NCBI GenBank assembly: GCA_012961755.1
Contig: DTYS01000089.1
Span: forward strand, 1 to 7,289
DNA: 7,289 bases
Direction of reading: 5' to 3'
Source: Candidatus Latescibacterota bacterium
Lineage (GTDB): Bacteria; Latescibacterota; 4484-107; B68-G9
Under the pieces are notes generated by a model. The model ran no database searches. It was given only the letters and a program-made list of their open reading frames with translations, and had not been told where the DNA came from. The translations under genes and the position numbers were made by a program. How positions within the stretch are numbered: the first letter of the stretch is position 1; every line of letters starts with the position of its first letter. Positions 1 through 6,600 of this stretch are shown here, piece by piece.

Positions 1-29
1 ATGGCCGCAAGACATGCCAACTTCCTCAT
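1..29 (-). CDS. 5' end of an unidentified gene, partial at the left edge
   Basis: Only nine full codons are visible, reading MRKLACLAA from an ATG at 29-27. The start is supported by a purine-rich ribosome site, AAAGGGGGTG, ending six bases upstream, and by a candidate promoter just before it. A GTG in the same frame at 38-36 would give MKKMRKLACLAA, but it abuts the G-run too closely to be the better start. A basic N-terminus followed by small and hydrophobic residues would suit a signal peptide or lipoprotein leader, but nine residues cannot show this. The function is unknown. The gene runs in the same direction as the rest and may be a separate transcription unit. Confidence 0.5.
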
Positions 30-62
30 CTTCTTCACCCCCTTTTATGCTTTTCATGAGCT

Positions 63-91
63 AAATTAATCAAAATTTGGAGGGATGTCAA
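63..91 (-). promoter_or_regulatory. Candidate sigma-70-type promoter for the left-edge gene
   Basis: Read on the minus strand, a perfect TTGACA lies at 91-86, followed by a 17-base spacer and TAATTT at 68-63. A better-matching but closer -10, ATTAAT, lies at 70-65. The interval 30-96 is strikingly AT-rich in an otherwise GC-rich window, and it sits between the stop codon at 99-97 and the ribosome site before the ATG at 29. The -35 is convincing; the -10 is weak whichever position is chosen. A promoter here implies that the gene at 29-1 can be transcribed independently of the upstream operon. No terminator hairpin is visible between the operon and this promoter. Confidence 0.45.
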
Positions 92-96
92 CATAT

Positions 97-597
97 TTAG
101 AGGACGAGCCCGATGACCCTCAAGGAGGCCAGGGTCACCACCACCCCAGCCAACATCACACCTAAGGCTATGGCAGGAAGGGCCCTTTTGAAAGACACCC
201 CGAAGAGGAAGGCCGCCACGGCCCCGGTCCACGCGCCCGTCATGGGAAGGGGAGTACCCACGAAGAACACGAGCCCTAAAGGTCCGTACCTTTCTATGAG
301 CTTCCCCCTCCTCCTCGTGCGGGCGAAGAGCCACCCCAGGAACCTGTCCATAGGCCTCCACCTTCTGAACCTCTCGGAGAGAGGTTCCAGGAGCCAGAGG
401 AGGAACGGGACCGGGAGGAGGTTACCCATGACCGACCAGATATATGCCTCCTGCCAGCTCAGGCCTCCCCCAAGTGGAGGCGGCGTCAGGGCCCAGGGGA
501 TCGCCCCCCTTAGTTCCGCGATCGGGACCGTGGCTATCAGGAAGGCCACAGCCTCGGCCGGAAGTCCTCTTAAGAGGGAGACTACCTGCTCGGTCAA
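97..597 (-). CDS. Small multi-drug export family membrane protein (COG2426 / PF06695)
   Basis: This is a 166-residue, mostly hydrophobic inner-membrane protein. Family hallmarks are an N-terminal PIAELRGAIPWAL (25-37) and a C-terminal VGTPLPMTGAWTGAVAA (113-129). Hydrophobic segments lie near 17-36, 52-72, 106-134 and 140-166, with a basic cytoplasmic stretch (77-100) between. The family name comes from an old annotation; the transported substrate, if any, is not established. The start is TTG at 597-595: it follows AAGGAGG (607-601) by only three bases, the next in-frame GTG would cut into the first membrane segment, and the frame is closed upstream by the hflX stop. It lies 9 bp after hflX, in the same reading frame, and is probably the last gene of the operon. 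Confidence 0.87.
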   Translation of the reverse strand: MTEQVVSLLRGLPAEAVAFLIATVPIAELRGAIPWALTPPPLGGGLSWQEAYIWSVMGNLLPVPFLLWLLEPLSERFRRWRPMDRFLGWLFARTRRRGKLIERYGPLGLVFFVGTPLPMTGAWTGAVAAFLFGVSFKRALPAIALGVMLAGVVVTLASLRVIGLVL

Positions 598-600
598 AGT

Positions 601-607
601 CCTCCTT
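601..607 (-). promoter_or_regulatory. Ribosome binding site AAGGAGG sharing a base with the hflX stop codon
   Basis: The minus strand reads TGAAGGAGGACTTTG. The A of the hflX stop TGA (609-607) is the first base of a full AAGGAGG (607-601). Three bases later comes the TTG (597-595) that decides the start of the membrane protein gene. A strong site with a weak start codon and short spacing suggests that translation depends on ribosomes finishing hflX. Confidence 0.7.
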
Positions 608-1692
608 CAACTTCGGACCGTAGTTCGTTTGAGCCTCATATGTTCGGATATAGCCCTGCGGAGCTGGTCCAGCCCGGTCCCCTCCTTCGCTGATACGGGG
701 ACCGAGTCGGGATGTTGGAGGAGCATCCTATCCAGGAAACCTCGACCTTCCAACAGGTCCACCTTGTTCAGGACGAGTATCACTGGCTTATCACAGACCT
801 CGAGGTCCTCCAGGACCTCCCTCACCAGAGCTATCTGTTCCTCACAGGCGGGGTGGCTCACATCCGCCACGTGCAGCAAGAGGTCCGCCTCCTGCACCTC
901 GCCGAGGGTGCTCCTGAAGGAGGCTACGAGGTGGGGGGGGAGCCTCCGGATGAATCCCACGGTGTCGGTCAGTAGCGCCATCTGCCCGTCCACCCACATC
1001 CTCCTCGTAGTGGCGTCCAAGGTGGCGAAGAGCCTGTCCTCCACAAGGACATCCGCGTGGGTGAGGGCGTTCAAGAGGGTGGACTTACCCGCGTTGGTGT
1101 ATCCGACGAGGGCCACCCTGAACGTCCCCTCCCTTCCCTTCCTCCTCACGGCCCTCGCCCTCTCTATCTTCTCCAGCTCCTTGGAGAGCTTCCATATCCT
1201 CTGGCGGACCCTCCTCCTGTCCACCTCCAACTGGGTCTCCCCCGGCCCCCTCGTCCCTATACCGCCCACCTGGCGGGAGAGGTGGGTCCATCTGCGGGTG
1301 AGCCTCGGGAGGAGGTACTTCAGCTGCGCGAGCTCGACCTGGACCTTCGCCTCCTTGGTCCTCGCCCTCCTCGCGAATATATCCAGGATGAGGCCGCTCC
1401 TGTCCACTATCTTGACGGGAATGAGCTCCTCCAAATTTTTGACCTGTGCAGGCGACAGGTCGCCCTCGAATATCACCAAGTCCAGTCCCAGCTCCTTGAC
1501 CTTGGCGGATATCTCCTCCGCCTTCCCCCTCCCGATGTAGTAGGCCGGATCTATCCCCTCCCTGCGCTGGACCACCCTGCCGAGGACGTCCGCCCCCGCG
1601 GTGTCAGCGAGCTTGGCGAGCTCATCTAAGGATTCCTCGATGAGCTCCCGGAAAGGCAATGAGACTCCGACGAGGATGGCCTTCTCCCTCAT
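607..1692 (-). CDS. hflX: GTPase HflX
   Basis: A 361-residue HflX, a GTPase that binds the large ribosomal subunit and splits stalled or stress-inactivated 70S ribosomes. The N-terminal HflX domain carries YYIGRGKAEE (51-60), EGDLSPAQ (76-83) and GGIGTRGPGETQLE (143-156), followed by a basic helical linker. The G domain shows G1 GYTNAGKST (197-205), switch I FATLDATTR (222-230), G3 DTVGF (243-247), G4 NKVD (309-312) and G5 SAK (334-336), so every GTP-binding motif is intact. The C-terminal extension of the E. coli protein (426 residues) is largely absent, as in many compact HflX proteins. The start is the ATG at 1692, which gives a normal N-terminus; the frame is open a further 56 codons upstream but encodes nothing HflX-like. 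Its ATG overlaps the upstream stop (ATGA), and the preceding ribosome site is poor, implying translational coupling. Confidence 0.97.
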   Translation of the reverse strand: MREKAILVGVSLPFRELIEESLDELAKLADTAGADVLGRVVQRREGIDPAYYIGRGKAEEISAKVKELGLDLVIFEGDLSPAQVKNLEELIPVKIVDRSGLILDIFARRARTKEAKVQVELAQLKYLLPRLTRRWTHLSRQVGGIGTRGPGETQLEVDRRRVRQRIWKLSKELEKIERARAVRRKGREGTFRVALVGYTNAGKSTLLNALTHADVLVEDRLFATLDATTRRMWVDGQMALLTDTVGFIRRLPPHLVASFRSTLGEVQEADLLLHVADVSHPACEEQIALVREVLEDLEVCDKPVILVLNKVDLLEGRGFLDRMLLQHPDSVPVSAKEGTGLDQLRRAISEHMRLKRTTVRS

Positions 1693-3662
1693 CTTCCGGA
1701 AAGGTTCCTGAGGGCTTCCACATTTTCGGGATTGAGTTCTAAAGCGCTTCTCCAGAACTTCTTCGCTTCCTTGTACTTCCCCATCTTCGCGTACACGCCC
1801 CCGAACGAACTTAGGACCTTGTCCTCGGGGAAGCCCCATCTCGCCGCCCTTCCGTACCATTCCAAGGCCTCCTGAAGCTCACCCGAGCGCTCGCAGGTCC
1901 TTCCCAAGAGGAAGTATGTTCCCGCGTCCCTCACGTCCAGACTGACCGCCCTTAGCAGGTATCCTTTGGCCTCGCTCCAATCCCCAAGCAGGTAGAAGAG
2001 GACTCCCGCGTTGTGCTGGACCGTCCTGGAGTCGGGCACGAGCTCCGCCATCCTCCGGAAACATTCCCTTGCTCGCAGGGTGTCACCGACGGCGAGGTAG
2101 GCCATCCCCTGTGCGAGACGATAGTCCGACAGTATCTTCCTCACCCAAATGTCCTTGTAGAACGGGAGCTCCTCCAAGGAATCCGGATCGCACTTCCTCC
2201 AGAAGTCCAGGGGGTCGGGGGCATCCTCCCACTCCCTCAGGGCCCTGAAGACGAGGCCCTCCGGGAGCACTTTGACCCCCCTGACCTTCGGGACGTCATC
2301 CTTGACCTCGTAGTAGATCGGCCTCCTCTCCGAGAGCCACCTAAGTTCCTTCCACCTCCTTCTTAGGGCCTTGTCCCTGGGGGACAGCCACCTGTAGTCC
2401 GGACCGTAAGGTTCGCTCATCGCCCTGCTGTTCCGGCTTACGAGGGTGACGTCCGGCCTCAGGCCCCTGACCTTCTGGAGGTAGAGGAGGATGAAGGCCA
2501 TATCGTCCCCCCTGGTGAGAAGCAGGGCCTTCGGGGCGAGATTCTCCAAGACGTCCATCCCGAACCTTTCAGCTATCCTGTTCTCGTGAAGGTCGTTCGT
2601 GTAAAGGTGGGAGGAAAAGTTCCACAGGGGTAGGAATGAGGCCAGGACGGCCGACGCCTTGGGCCGAAGTTTACGCCAGACCCATGCCAACCCCACGGCC
2701 GTCACCAGGAGCACCACGAACAGAGAAGGGAGGAAGAAGACCCGGACGTCGCTCACGTCGTAGTTGACACCGAAGACGACGTCCAGCGTCCACGCGGCGC
2801 CCAGAAGGCCCGAAATACCTAAGTCCCTATGCAGAACCCATATTCCTAGGGGAAGGAGGACGAGCCCCGGTCCCATGTCCTTCCACAGCAGTTCGGCGTA
2901 CCTGAGGAGGTTGTTCAGGACCATAGGGAGCGGGAACGAGAACATCCTCGGGCCGTACTCCCTGCCCGATATGTGATATAGGAAGTCGGAGAGGTTCCTT
3001 ATAGGGGTCCATACGAACGAAGGCCCGAGGCGGGAGCGCAGGGGAAGGTACAAGTACGTGGTGATCCCTAAGAGGAAGAGCACCGAGGCCCAAGTACGGA
3101 TGTCCCCGAGCCTCATCCTCTCCCTCCACAGGAACCATGCGATCCCAGGGCCGAAGAGGATCGCCATGAGGTGGTGGGAGAGGGCGAGGCCGTACAGGTA
3201 AGCCCCGAGCAGGAGGAACCTCTCCCCGTCCCCGGAACGCCACCTGAGGAAGGCCCAGATGGAGACCGAAAGCAGGAGGAAGAGGAGGGAATATACCTCG
3301 GCTATCACGGCCTGCGACCAGAACGTACCGGAGAAGGCCCAGAGCAGGGAACTTGAGAGGGAGACGAGGGGGTTCGCTCCGAGGGCCCTAACCAGAAGGT
3401 AGGTCCAGCCCACTGAGGCAGAGGCGGCCAGGGCAGAGAAGAGGTTGATCCTCCTTGCGACCTCGCCGAGGGGGAGGTATGAGAAGAGGTGGGTGACTAG
3501 GCAGTACAACGGATAGCCCGTGGGATGCGCCACCCCGAGCTTGTAGGCCGCCGTGATAAGCTCACCGCTTCCGACCACGTAGACCGTGGGACACAGGGTT
3601 GCAAGGTAGGCCACAAGCGAGGCACATCCGGCCGCGAGGGCGAACGATATATCCTTCTTCAT
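1689..3662 (-). CDS. DUF2723 polytopic membrane protein with C-terminal TPRs, putative glycosyltransferase
   Basis: A 657-residue protein. The N-terminal DUF2723 domain shows GSGELITAA (31-39, with the conserved acidic E34), AHPTGYPLY (45-53), SQAVIAEVYSL (116-126) and GLALSHHL (158-165). About nine to ten hydrophobic segments fall between residues 5 and 355. A soluble stretch follows (about 355-510), including LLTRGDDMAF (381-390) and LRPDVTLV (401-408), which are familiar from this family. Four TPRs then cover roughly 515-650. DUF2723 proteins are classed with GT-C fold, protein O-mannosyltransferase-like enzymes, so transfer of a lipid-linked sugar on the outer face of the inner membrane is a reasonable inference; donor and acceptor are unknown. 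The ATG at 3662 is chosen because MKKD leads straight into the first membrane helix; the 70 codons open upstream lie inside the peptidase gene and are non-family. Start and upstream stop overlap as ATGA. Confidence 0.92.
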   Translation of the reverse strand: MKKDISFALAAGCASLVAYLATLCPTVYVVGSGELITAAYKLGVAHPTGYPLYCLVTHLFSYLPLGEVARRINLFSALAASASVGWTYLLVRALGANPLVSLSSSLLWAFSGTFWSQAVIAEVYSLLFLLLSVSIWAFLRWRSGDGERFLLLGAYLYGLALSHHLMAILFGPGIAWFLWRERMRLGDIRTWASVLFLLGITTYLYLPLRSRLGPSFVWTPIRNLSDFLYHISGREYGPRMFSFPLPMVLNNLLRYAELLWKDMGPGLVLLPLGIWVLHRDLGISGLLGAAWTLDVVFGVNYDVSDVRVFFLPSLFVVLLVTAVGLAWVWRKLRPKASAVLASFLPLWNFSSHLYTNDLHENRIAERFGMDVLENLAPKALLLTRGDDMAFILLYLQKVRGLRPDVTLVSRNSRAMSEPYGPDYRWLSPRDKALRRRWKELRWLSERRPIYYEVKDDVPKVRGVKVLPEGLVFRALREWEDAPDPLDFWRKCDPDSLEELPFYKDIWVRKILSDYRLAQGMAYLAVGDTLRARECFRRMAELVPDSRTVQHNAGVLFYLLGDWSEAKGYLLRAVSLDVRDAGTYFLLGRTCERSGELQEALEWYGRAARWGFPEDKVLSSFGGVYAKMGKYKEAKKFWRSALELNPENVEALRNLSGR

Positions 3663-5266
3663 ACCTCCCCCACCCCACAGTAGCTCAGAACTGTGTAGAC
3701 TATGACCTCCGCGGCGGAAGCTACCTCCCTTGCGGTTATGTATTCTTCCTGGGAGTGGGCCCTCGAGAGGTCCCCGCATCCTAAACACACTGTCTCGTGC
3801 CCGGGGCGGAGCTTTGCGAAGAGCCTGGCGTCGCAGCTCACCTCCCATCCCGTGACGGGGCCCCCCCTCCACAGTCCTGCAAGCTTGAGGGCGCTGATCC
3901 CGGCCTTAACCAAGGGACCATCCGGGTCACCGTCGTATGCCTCGTTGTGGAGCTTGTCGTAGGAGACCCTCACAAACTTCCCGGATCCGGCGTCCACGCC
4001 CTTCCGCTTCAGGTATTCCCTCGCGCCCCTCAGGACCGCCGAGGTCATCCTGTGGGTCACCTCCTCAAGGGAGTGCGTCGGGAGGAAGCCCTGTCCTCCC
4101 TCTAAGGAGAGTTCCACGTCGTAGCCCTCGGCGTCCAGCCTCACCTCGGCTCCCGTCCCCATCGCCTCCACGACCATGTAGGCGGCCTTGGTTATGGCAT
4201 CGTCCAGCTCGGCTATCGCCCCCATGTGTCCGGACCTTCCCAGCACCGTAACCCTCGCACCTCCCGGAAGTTCCTCCCACACGTAGTGCCTTTCGACCTT
4301 CCGGCCGTACTCCTCAAGATACTTCCTCAGCCCCTCCTCCAATGCCGCGCGCAGCGCGTCCTTTCTTCCGTCCGGGAACCCGAAGGCGAGGACGACCCTA
4401 TCGTTCACCGCTGAAGGATGGCTCCCGAAGGGTCCCAGGATCCCCTGACAGGTCTGCACGGGACGGGAGGGGAAGAGGGGATGGTCGCTCTCCTCCCTTA
4501 TCCTCCTACCCTCCTCCTCCAGGGCGAGGACGATATGGGAGGCCAGTTCCACGAGGTTGACCCTACCGTCCGATCTGACCATATCCACCTTGTACCACAC
4601 CGCTCCCCTGTTGGCCGGGTGGACCCTGAAGTCGGTGACCTCGTGGACAAGCATTGCATCGTATGCCACTTCGGGGTCGAGGGCGAGGGAGAGAGAACCG
4701 TTGCCCCCGGTCTCCTCCTCTATCACGAACATGTAAAGGAGCCCGCCGTTGGGTACGAGCCCGAGTTCAGCCTCGAGCTCGGCCAGGAGCCTTATGCTGA
4801 GGATCATCGCCGACACGTTCCCCAGATCGTCCGCCGTCCCCCTTCCGTAGAACACGTCCCCTTCCCTCCTGAAGGGGATGTAGGGAGCCACCGTATCTAT
4901 GTGGCCGTTGAGGGCGAGGGTGGGACCTCGGCCCACCCCCCTGAAGCGGGCCAAGAGGTTCCCCCTGCCATCGTAGACCCCTTCGGGGGGTAGGCCAGGG
5001 GCGTAGTAAGGAGGGGTATAGTAGGGATGTCCGTATATCCTCGGGTCCAAGGGCTCGAAGGAGAACTCCACCCTGTCCGTGGCCGCTTCCTCGCTTATTA
5101 TCCCGAAGACCCGTGCCTCGGCCTCACGGGCGAGGCTCGGGTCCTCCTTCGGTGTGGTATCCACGGAGAGGAGCTTCTCGATGAGCCTGTGGATGTAATT
5201 CCTGCAACTTTCGGAGTTTATCCTCCTCCGGACGAACTTCGTCACCTCCTCGGGAACCTTCCACAT
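3659..5266 (-). CDS. M20-family metallopeptidase / deacylase (ArgE/DapE-like)
   Basis: A 535-residue cytoplasmic di-zinc hydrolase of the M20 family, which cleaves peptides, N-acyl amino acids or carbamoyl groups. By family comparison the ligands are H122 and D124 in GHIDT, bridging D146 in GRGTADD (141-147), catalytic E184 and ligand E185 in EEETGG (183-188), E209 in HEVT (208-211, the usual EPT), and H504 in AHSQEEY (503-509). H347 in GRSGHMGA (343-350) matches the conserved histidine of the dimerisation domain. The active site therefore looks complete. The protein exceeds the usual 370-450 residues, with extra sequence before the HxD motif (residues 65-115, rich in Tyr and Pro) and in the middle domain. 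The substrate cannot be named. The start is ATG 5266, after a GAAGGGGAAGGAAG ribosome site; no later Met precedes the conserved N-terminal helix. The gene overlaps DUF5683 by 143 bp and the DUF2723 gene by 4 bp (ATGA). Confidence 0.93.
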   Translation of the reverse strand: MWKVPEEVTKFVRRRINSESCRNYIHRLIEKLLSVDTTPKEDPSLAREAEARVFGIISEEAATDRVEFSFEPLDPRIYGHPYYTPPYYAPGLPPEGVYDGRGNLLARFRGVGRGPTLALNGHIDTVAPYIPFRREGDVFYGRGTADDLGNVSAMILSIRLLAELEAELGLVPNGGLLYMFVIEEETGGNGSLSLALDPEVAYDAMLVHEVTDFRVHPANRGAVWYKVDMVRSDGRVNLVELASHIVLALEEEGRRIREESDHPLFPSRPVQTCQGILGPFGSHPSAVNDRVVLAFGFPDGRKDALRAALEEGLRKYLEEYGRKVERHYVWEELPGGARVTVLGRSGHMGAIAELDDAITKAAYMVVEAMGTGAEVRLDAEGYDVELSLEGGQGFLPTHSLEEVTHRMTSAVLRGAREYLKRKGVDAGSGKFVRVSYDKLHNEAYDGDPDGPLVKAGISALKLAGLWRGGPVTGWEVSCDARLFAKLRPGHETVCLGCGDLSRAHSQEEYITAREVASAAEVIVYTVLSYCGVGEV

Positions 5267-5606
5267 CTTCCTTCCCCTTCGGAACCTTGAGGTCCTCCCC
5301 CTCGTCGAAGTTCCTCAGGTGGGCGTCCACGTACGCGTCCGCCATGCCGTAGAGCCTGACCCCGAGCCACCAGAGGAGGAAGGAGTTCCTCCTCGAATGG
5401 TCCGCCCTCCACTCCCTCAAGGCCATCCCAGCGAGGATCACCTCCGCCACCTCCAACATGAACCCCTTCACGGGATGTCCGTTGGTCCATTGTCCCCATC
5501 CCGGCAGGAACGCGGAACGCAAGAGGGCACCTTCAGGGCTGGGGACCACCGAATCCGACGGTTCCGAAGCCCAGAGGTAGCCTATAAGCAGAGATACGAA
5601 CATCAT
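5124..5606 (-). CDS. Small DUF5683-type membrane protein
   Basis: A 160-residue protein with a probable signal sequence (MMFVSLLIGYLWAS, 1-14). The family signature RSAFLPGWGQW (30-40), NGHPVKGF (42-49), a hydrophobic helix (about 47-62), a second near 75-90, and YGMADAYVDAHLRNF (86-100) all follow. DUF5683 proteins are small envelope membrane proteins of unknown function, mostly from FCB-like bacteria. The recognisable domain ends near residue 101. The remaining 59 residues are charged and Pro/Arg-rich, and from about residue 114 on they overlap the M20 gene out of frame. That tail may be genuine, or the product of a frameshift or sequencing error. The ATG at 5606 sits in ATGATG and overlaps the ROK stop by 4 bp (ATGA); a second ATG follows directly at 5603. 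The family call is fairly secure; the C-terminus is not. Confidence 0.75.
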   Translation of the reverse strand: MMFVSLLIGYLWASEPSDSVVPSPEGALLRSAFLPGWGQWTNGHPVKGFMLEVAEVILAGMALREWRADHSRRNSFLLWWLGVRLYGMADAYVDAHLRNFDEGEDLKVPKGKEDVEGSRGGDEVRPEEDKLRKLQELHPQAHREAPLRGYHTEGGPEPRP

Positions 5607-6547
5607 CCTGCTCGCTGCGTCGCCATCCTAGCGGCCCCCAGGAGCCCGGCATCGTCCCCGAGCTGGGACGGCACTATCCTCACCTTGTCCCTCACCCCAG
5701 GAAGGGCCCTCTCCCTCACCGTCCTCCTTACAGGTTCGAACAGTATCTCCCCCGCCTGCGCCATCCCTCCGCCCAGGGCTATCACCTCAACGTTGTACAG
5801 GTTTATCGCGCTGACGAGCCCCACGCCCAAGAGGAACCCGGTCTCCCCGTACATCCTCCTTGCGAACTCGTCCCCATCGTGGGCCGCCTCGGATATGTCC
5901 TTAGCGGTGAGGTTTTCGAACTTCTCCCAGAGGGAAGTCTCGGGCCTCTCCCTCTCCATCATCTCCTTGGTCCTCCTGACTATCCCCGTTGCGGATGCGT
6001 AGAGCTCAAGACATCCCCTGTTCCCGCAGGGGCATGGGGGGCCATCGTAATCTATGGTTATGTGTCCTATCTCGGCCGCGTTCCCGTTGAAACCTTGAAG
6101 GAGCTTGCCGTCGAGGACTGCCCCGCCGCCTATACCGGTGCCCAAGGTGACGCACATGAAGAACCTAACCCCCTTCCCGGCCCCCTGCCACTGCTCGCCC
6201 AACGCCGCCACATTAGCGTCGTTGTCCAGGAAGGCCGGCACCTCGAACTCCTCCTCCATGATCCTCACCAAGGGTACGTTCCTCCAGGCGGGGAGGTTCT
6301 CCGGCTCGAGGACTATCCCTTCGAAGGGGTCTATAGGTCCCGGGGAGCCTATACCTATGGCCCTTACGGAACCCCTGGCCTGGCCCACGACCGCCCTTAT
6401 GCTTTCCTTCATCTGCCCGATCGACTCCTCCAAACCCAGGTCCTGCCTCGTGGGCCTCTTGTCCCTGGCCAATATCCTCCCCTCCTCGTCCACGATCCCG
6501 GAAACTATGTTCGTGCCCCCGAGGTCCACCCCTACGTAGAGCGACAT
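5603..6547 (-). CDS. ROK-family sugar kinase, probable glucokinase
   Basis: A 314-residue cytoplasmic kinase that phosphorylates a hexose with ATP, most likely glucose to glucose 6-phosphate at the entry to glycolysis. It shows the phosphate-binding loop DLGGTN (8-13), LDNDAN (107-112) with the catalytic base D110, LGTGIGGG (135-142), and the substrate-binding EIGH (159-162). The ROK zinc site CPCGNRGCLE (172-181) supplies C172, C174 and C179 to join H162. A second glycine-rich LGGG follows in the C-terminal lobe. There is no N-terminal helix-turn-helix, so it is a kinase and not a ROK repressor. Mannose, fructose or N-acetyl sugars remain possible substrates. The ATG at 6547 is selected by AAGGAGG four bases upstream; the 48 open codons further upstream run back through the hairpin and into the peptidase gene. 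It probably opens the operon. Confidence 0.95.
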   Translation of the reverse strand: MSLYVGVDLGGTNIVSGIVDEEGRILARDKRPTRQDLGLEESIGQMKESIRAVVGQARGSVRAIGIGSPGPIDPFEGIVLEPENLPAWRNVPLVRIMEEEFEVPAFLDNDANVAALGEQWQGAGKGVRFFMCVTLGTGIGGGAVLDGKLLQGFNGNAAEIGHITIDYDGPPCPCGNRGCLELYASATGIVRRTKEMMERERPETSLWEKFENLTAKDISEAAHDGDEFARRMYGETGFLLGVGLVSAINLYNVEVIALGGGMAQAGEILFEPVRRTVRERALPGVRDKVRIVPSQLGDDAGLLGAARMATQRAG

Positions 6548-6551
6548 GTCC

Positions 6552-6558
6552 CCTCCTT
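6552..6558 (-). promoter_or_regulatory. Ribosome binding site AAGGAGG that fixes the ROK kinase start
   Basis: On the minus strand, AAGGAGG (6558-6552) is followed by GGAC and then the ATG at 6547-6545. The complete match decides the start in a frame that stays open a further 48 codons upstream. The site lies just after the T-rich stretch downstream of the hairpin, so the hairpin itself does not mask it. Confidence 0.75.
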
Positions 6559-6561
6559 CCG

Positions 6562-6591
6562 AAAACTTAGAAGGGGGCCCGAGGGCCCCCT
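6562..6591 (-). terminator. GC hairpin with weak T-tract: terminator or attenuator after the zinc peptidase
   Basis: On the minus strand AGGGGGCCC (6591-6583), a TC loop, then GGGCCCCCT (6580-6572) form a perfect nine-pair stem; opening the closing C-G pair gives a more realistic CTCG tetraloop. It begins nine bases after the peptidase stop codon and is followed by TTCTAAGTTTT (6572-6562, counting the last stem base), so the T-run is interrupted. Position and stem strength suit an intrinsic terminator, and the broken T-run suggests partial readthrough into the kinase operon. No clear promoter is seen between the hairpin and the kinase start. An mRNA-stabilising 3' structure is the alternative. 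Confidence 0.6.
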
Positions 6592-6600
6592 CGAGGAGGC

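Noticed and set aside
113..1540. A 475-codon open frame on the plus strand
   Set aside because: It lies opposite hflX and the membrane protein gene, both recognised by clear family motifs. Its translation is Ser/Arg/Leu-rich with no recognisable domain. Long antisense frames are expected in GC-rich DNA with this codon bias.
1693..1860. N-terminal extension of HflX by 56 residues
   Set aside because: The extension lies inside the TPR coding region in another frame and is not HflX-like. HflX homologues begin at or near the MREKAILVGV-type strand.
3663..3872. N-terminal extension of the DUF2723 protein by 70 residues
   Set aside because: It is basic, Gly/Arg-rich sequence out of frame within the M20 gene; the membrane domain begins right after MKKD.
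4418..4993. A 191-codon plus-strand frame opposite the M20 gene
   Set aside because: It is antisense to the catalytic core of a complete M20 enzyme, and its Pro/Gly/Val/His-rich product matches no family.
5603..6547. ROK protein as a transcriptional repressor (NagC/XylR type)
   Set aside because: There is no N-terminal helix-turn-helix; the protein begins directly with the kinase phosphate loop and keeps the catalytic Asp.
607..6547. The gene cluster as a new defence or toxin-antitoxin system
   Set aside because: The members are common, widely distributed families (ROK, DUF5683, M20, DUF2723-TPR, HflX, COG2426) with no nuclease, helicase, toxin or sensor domain.
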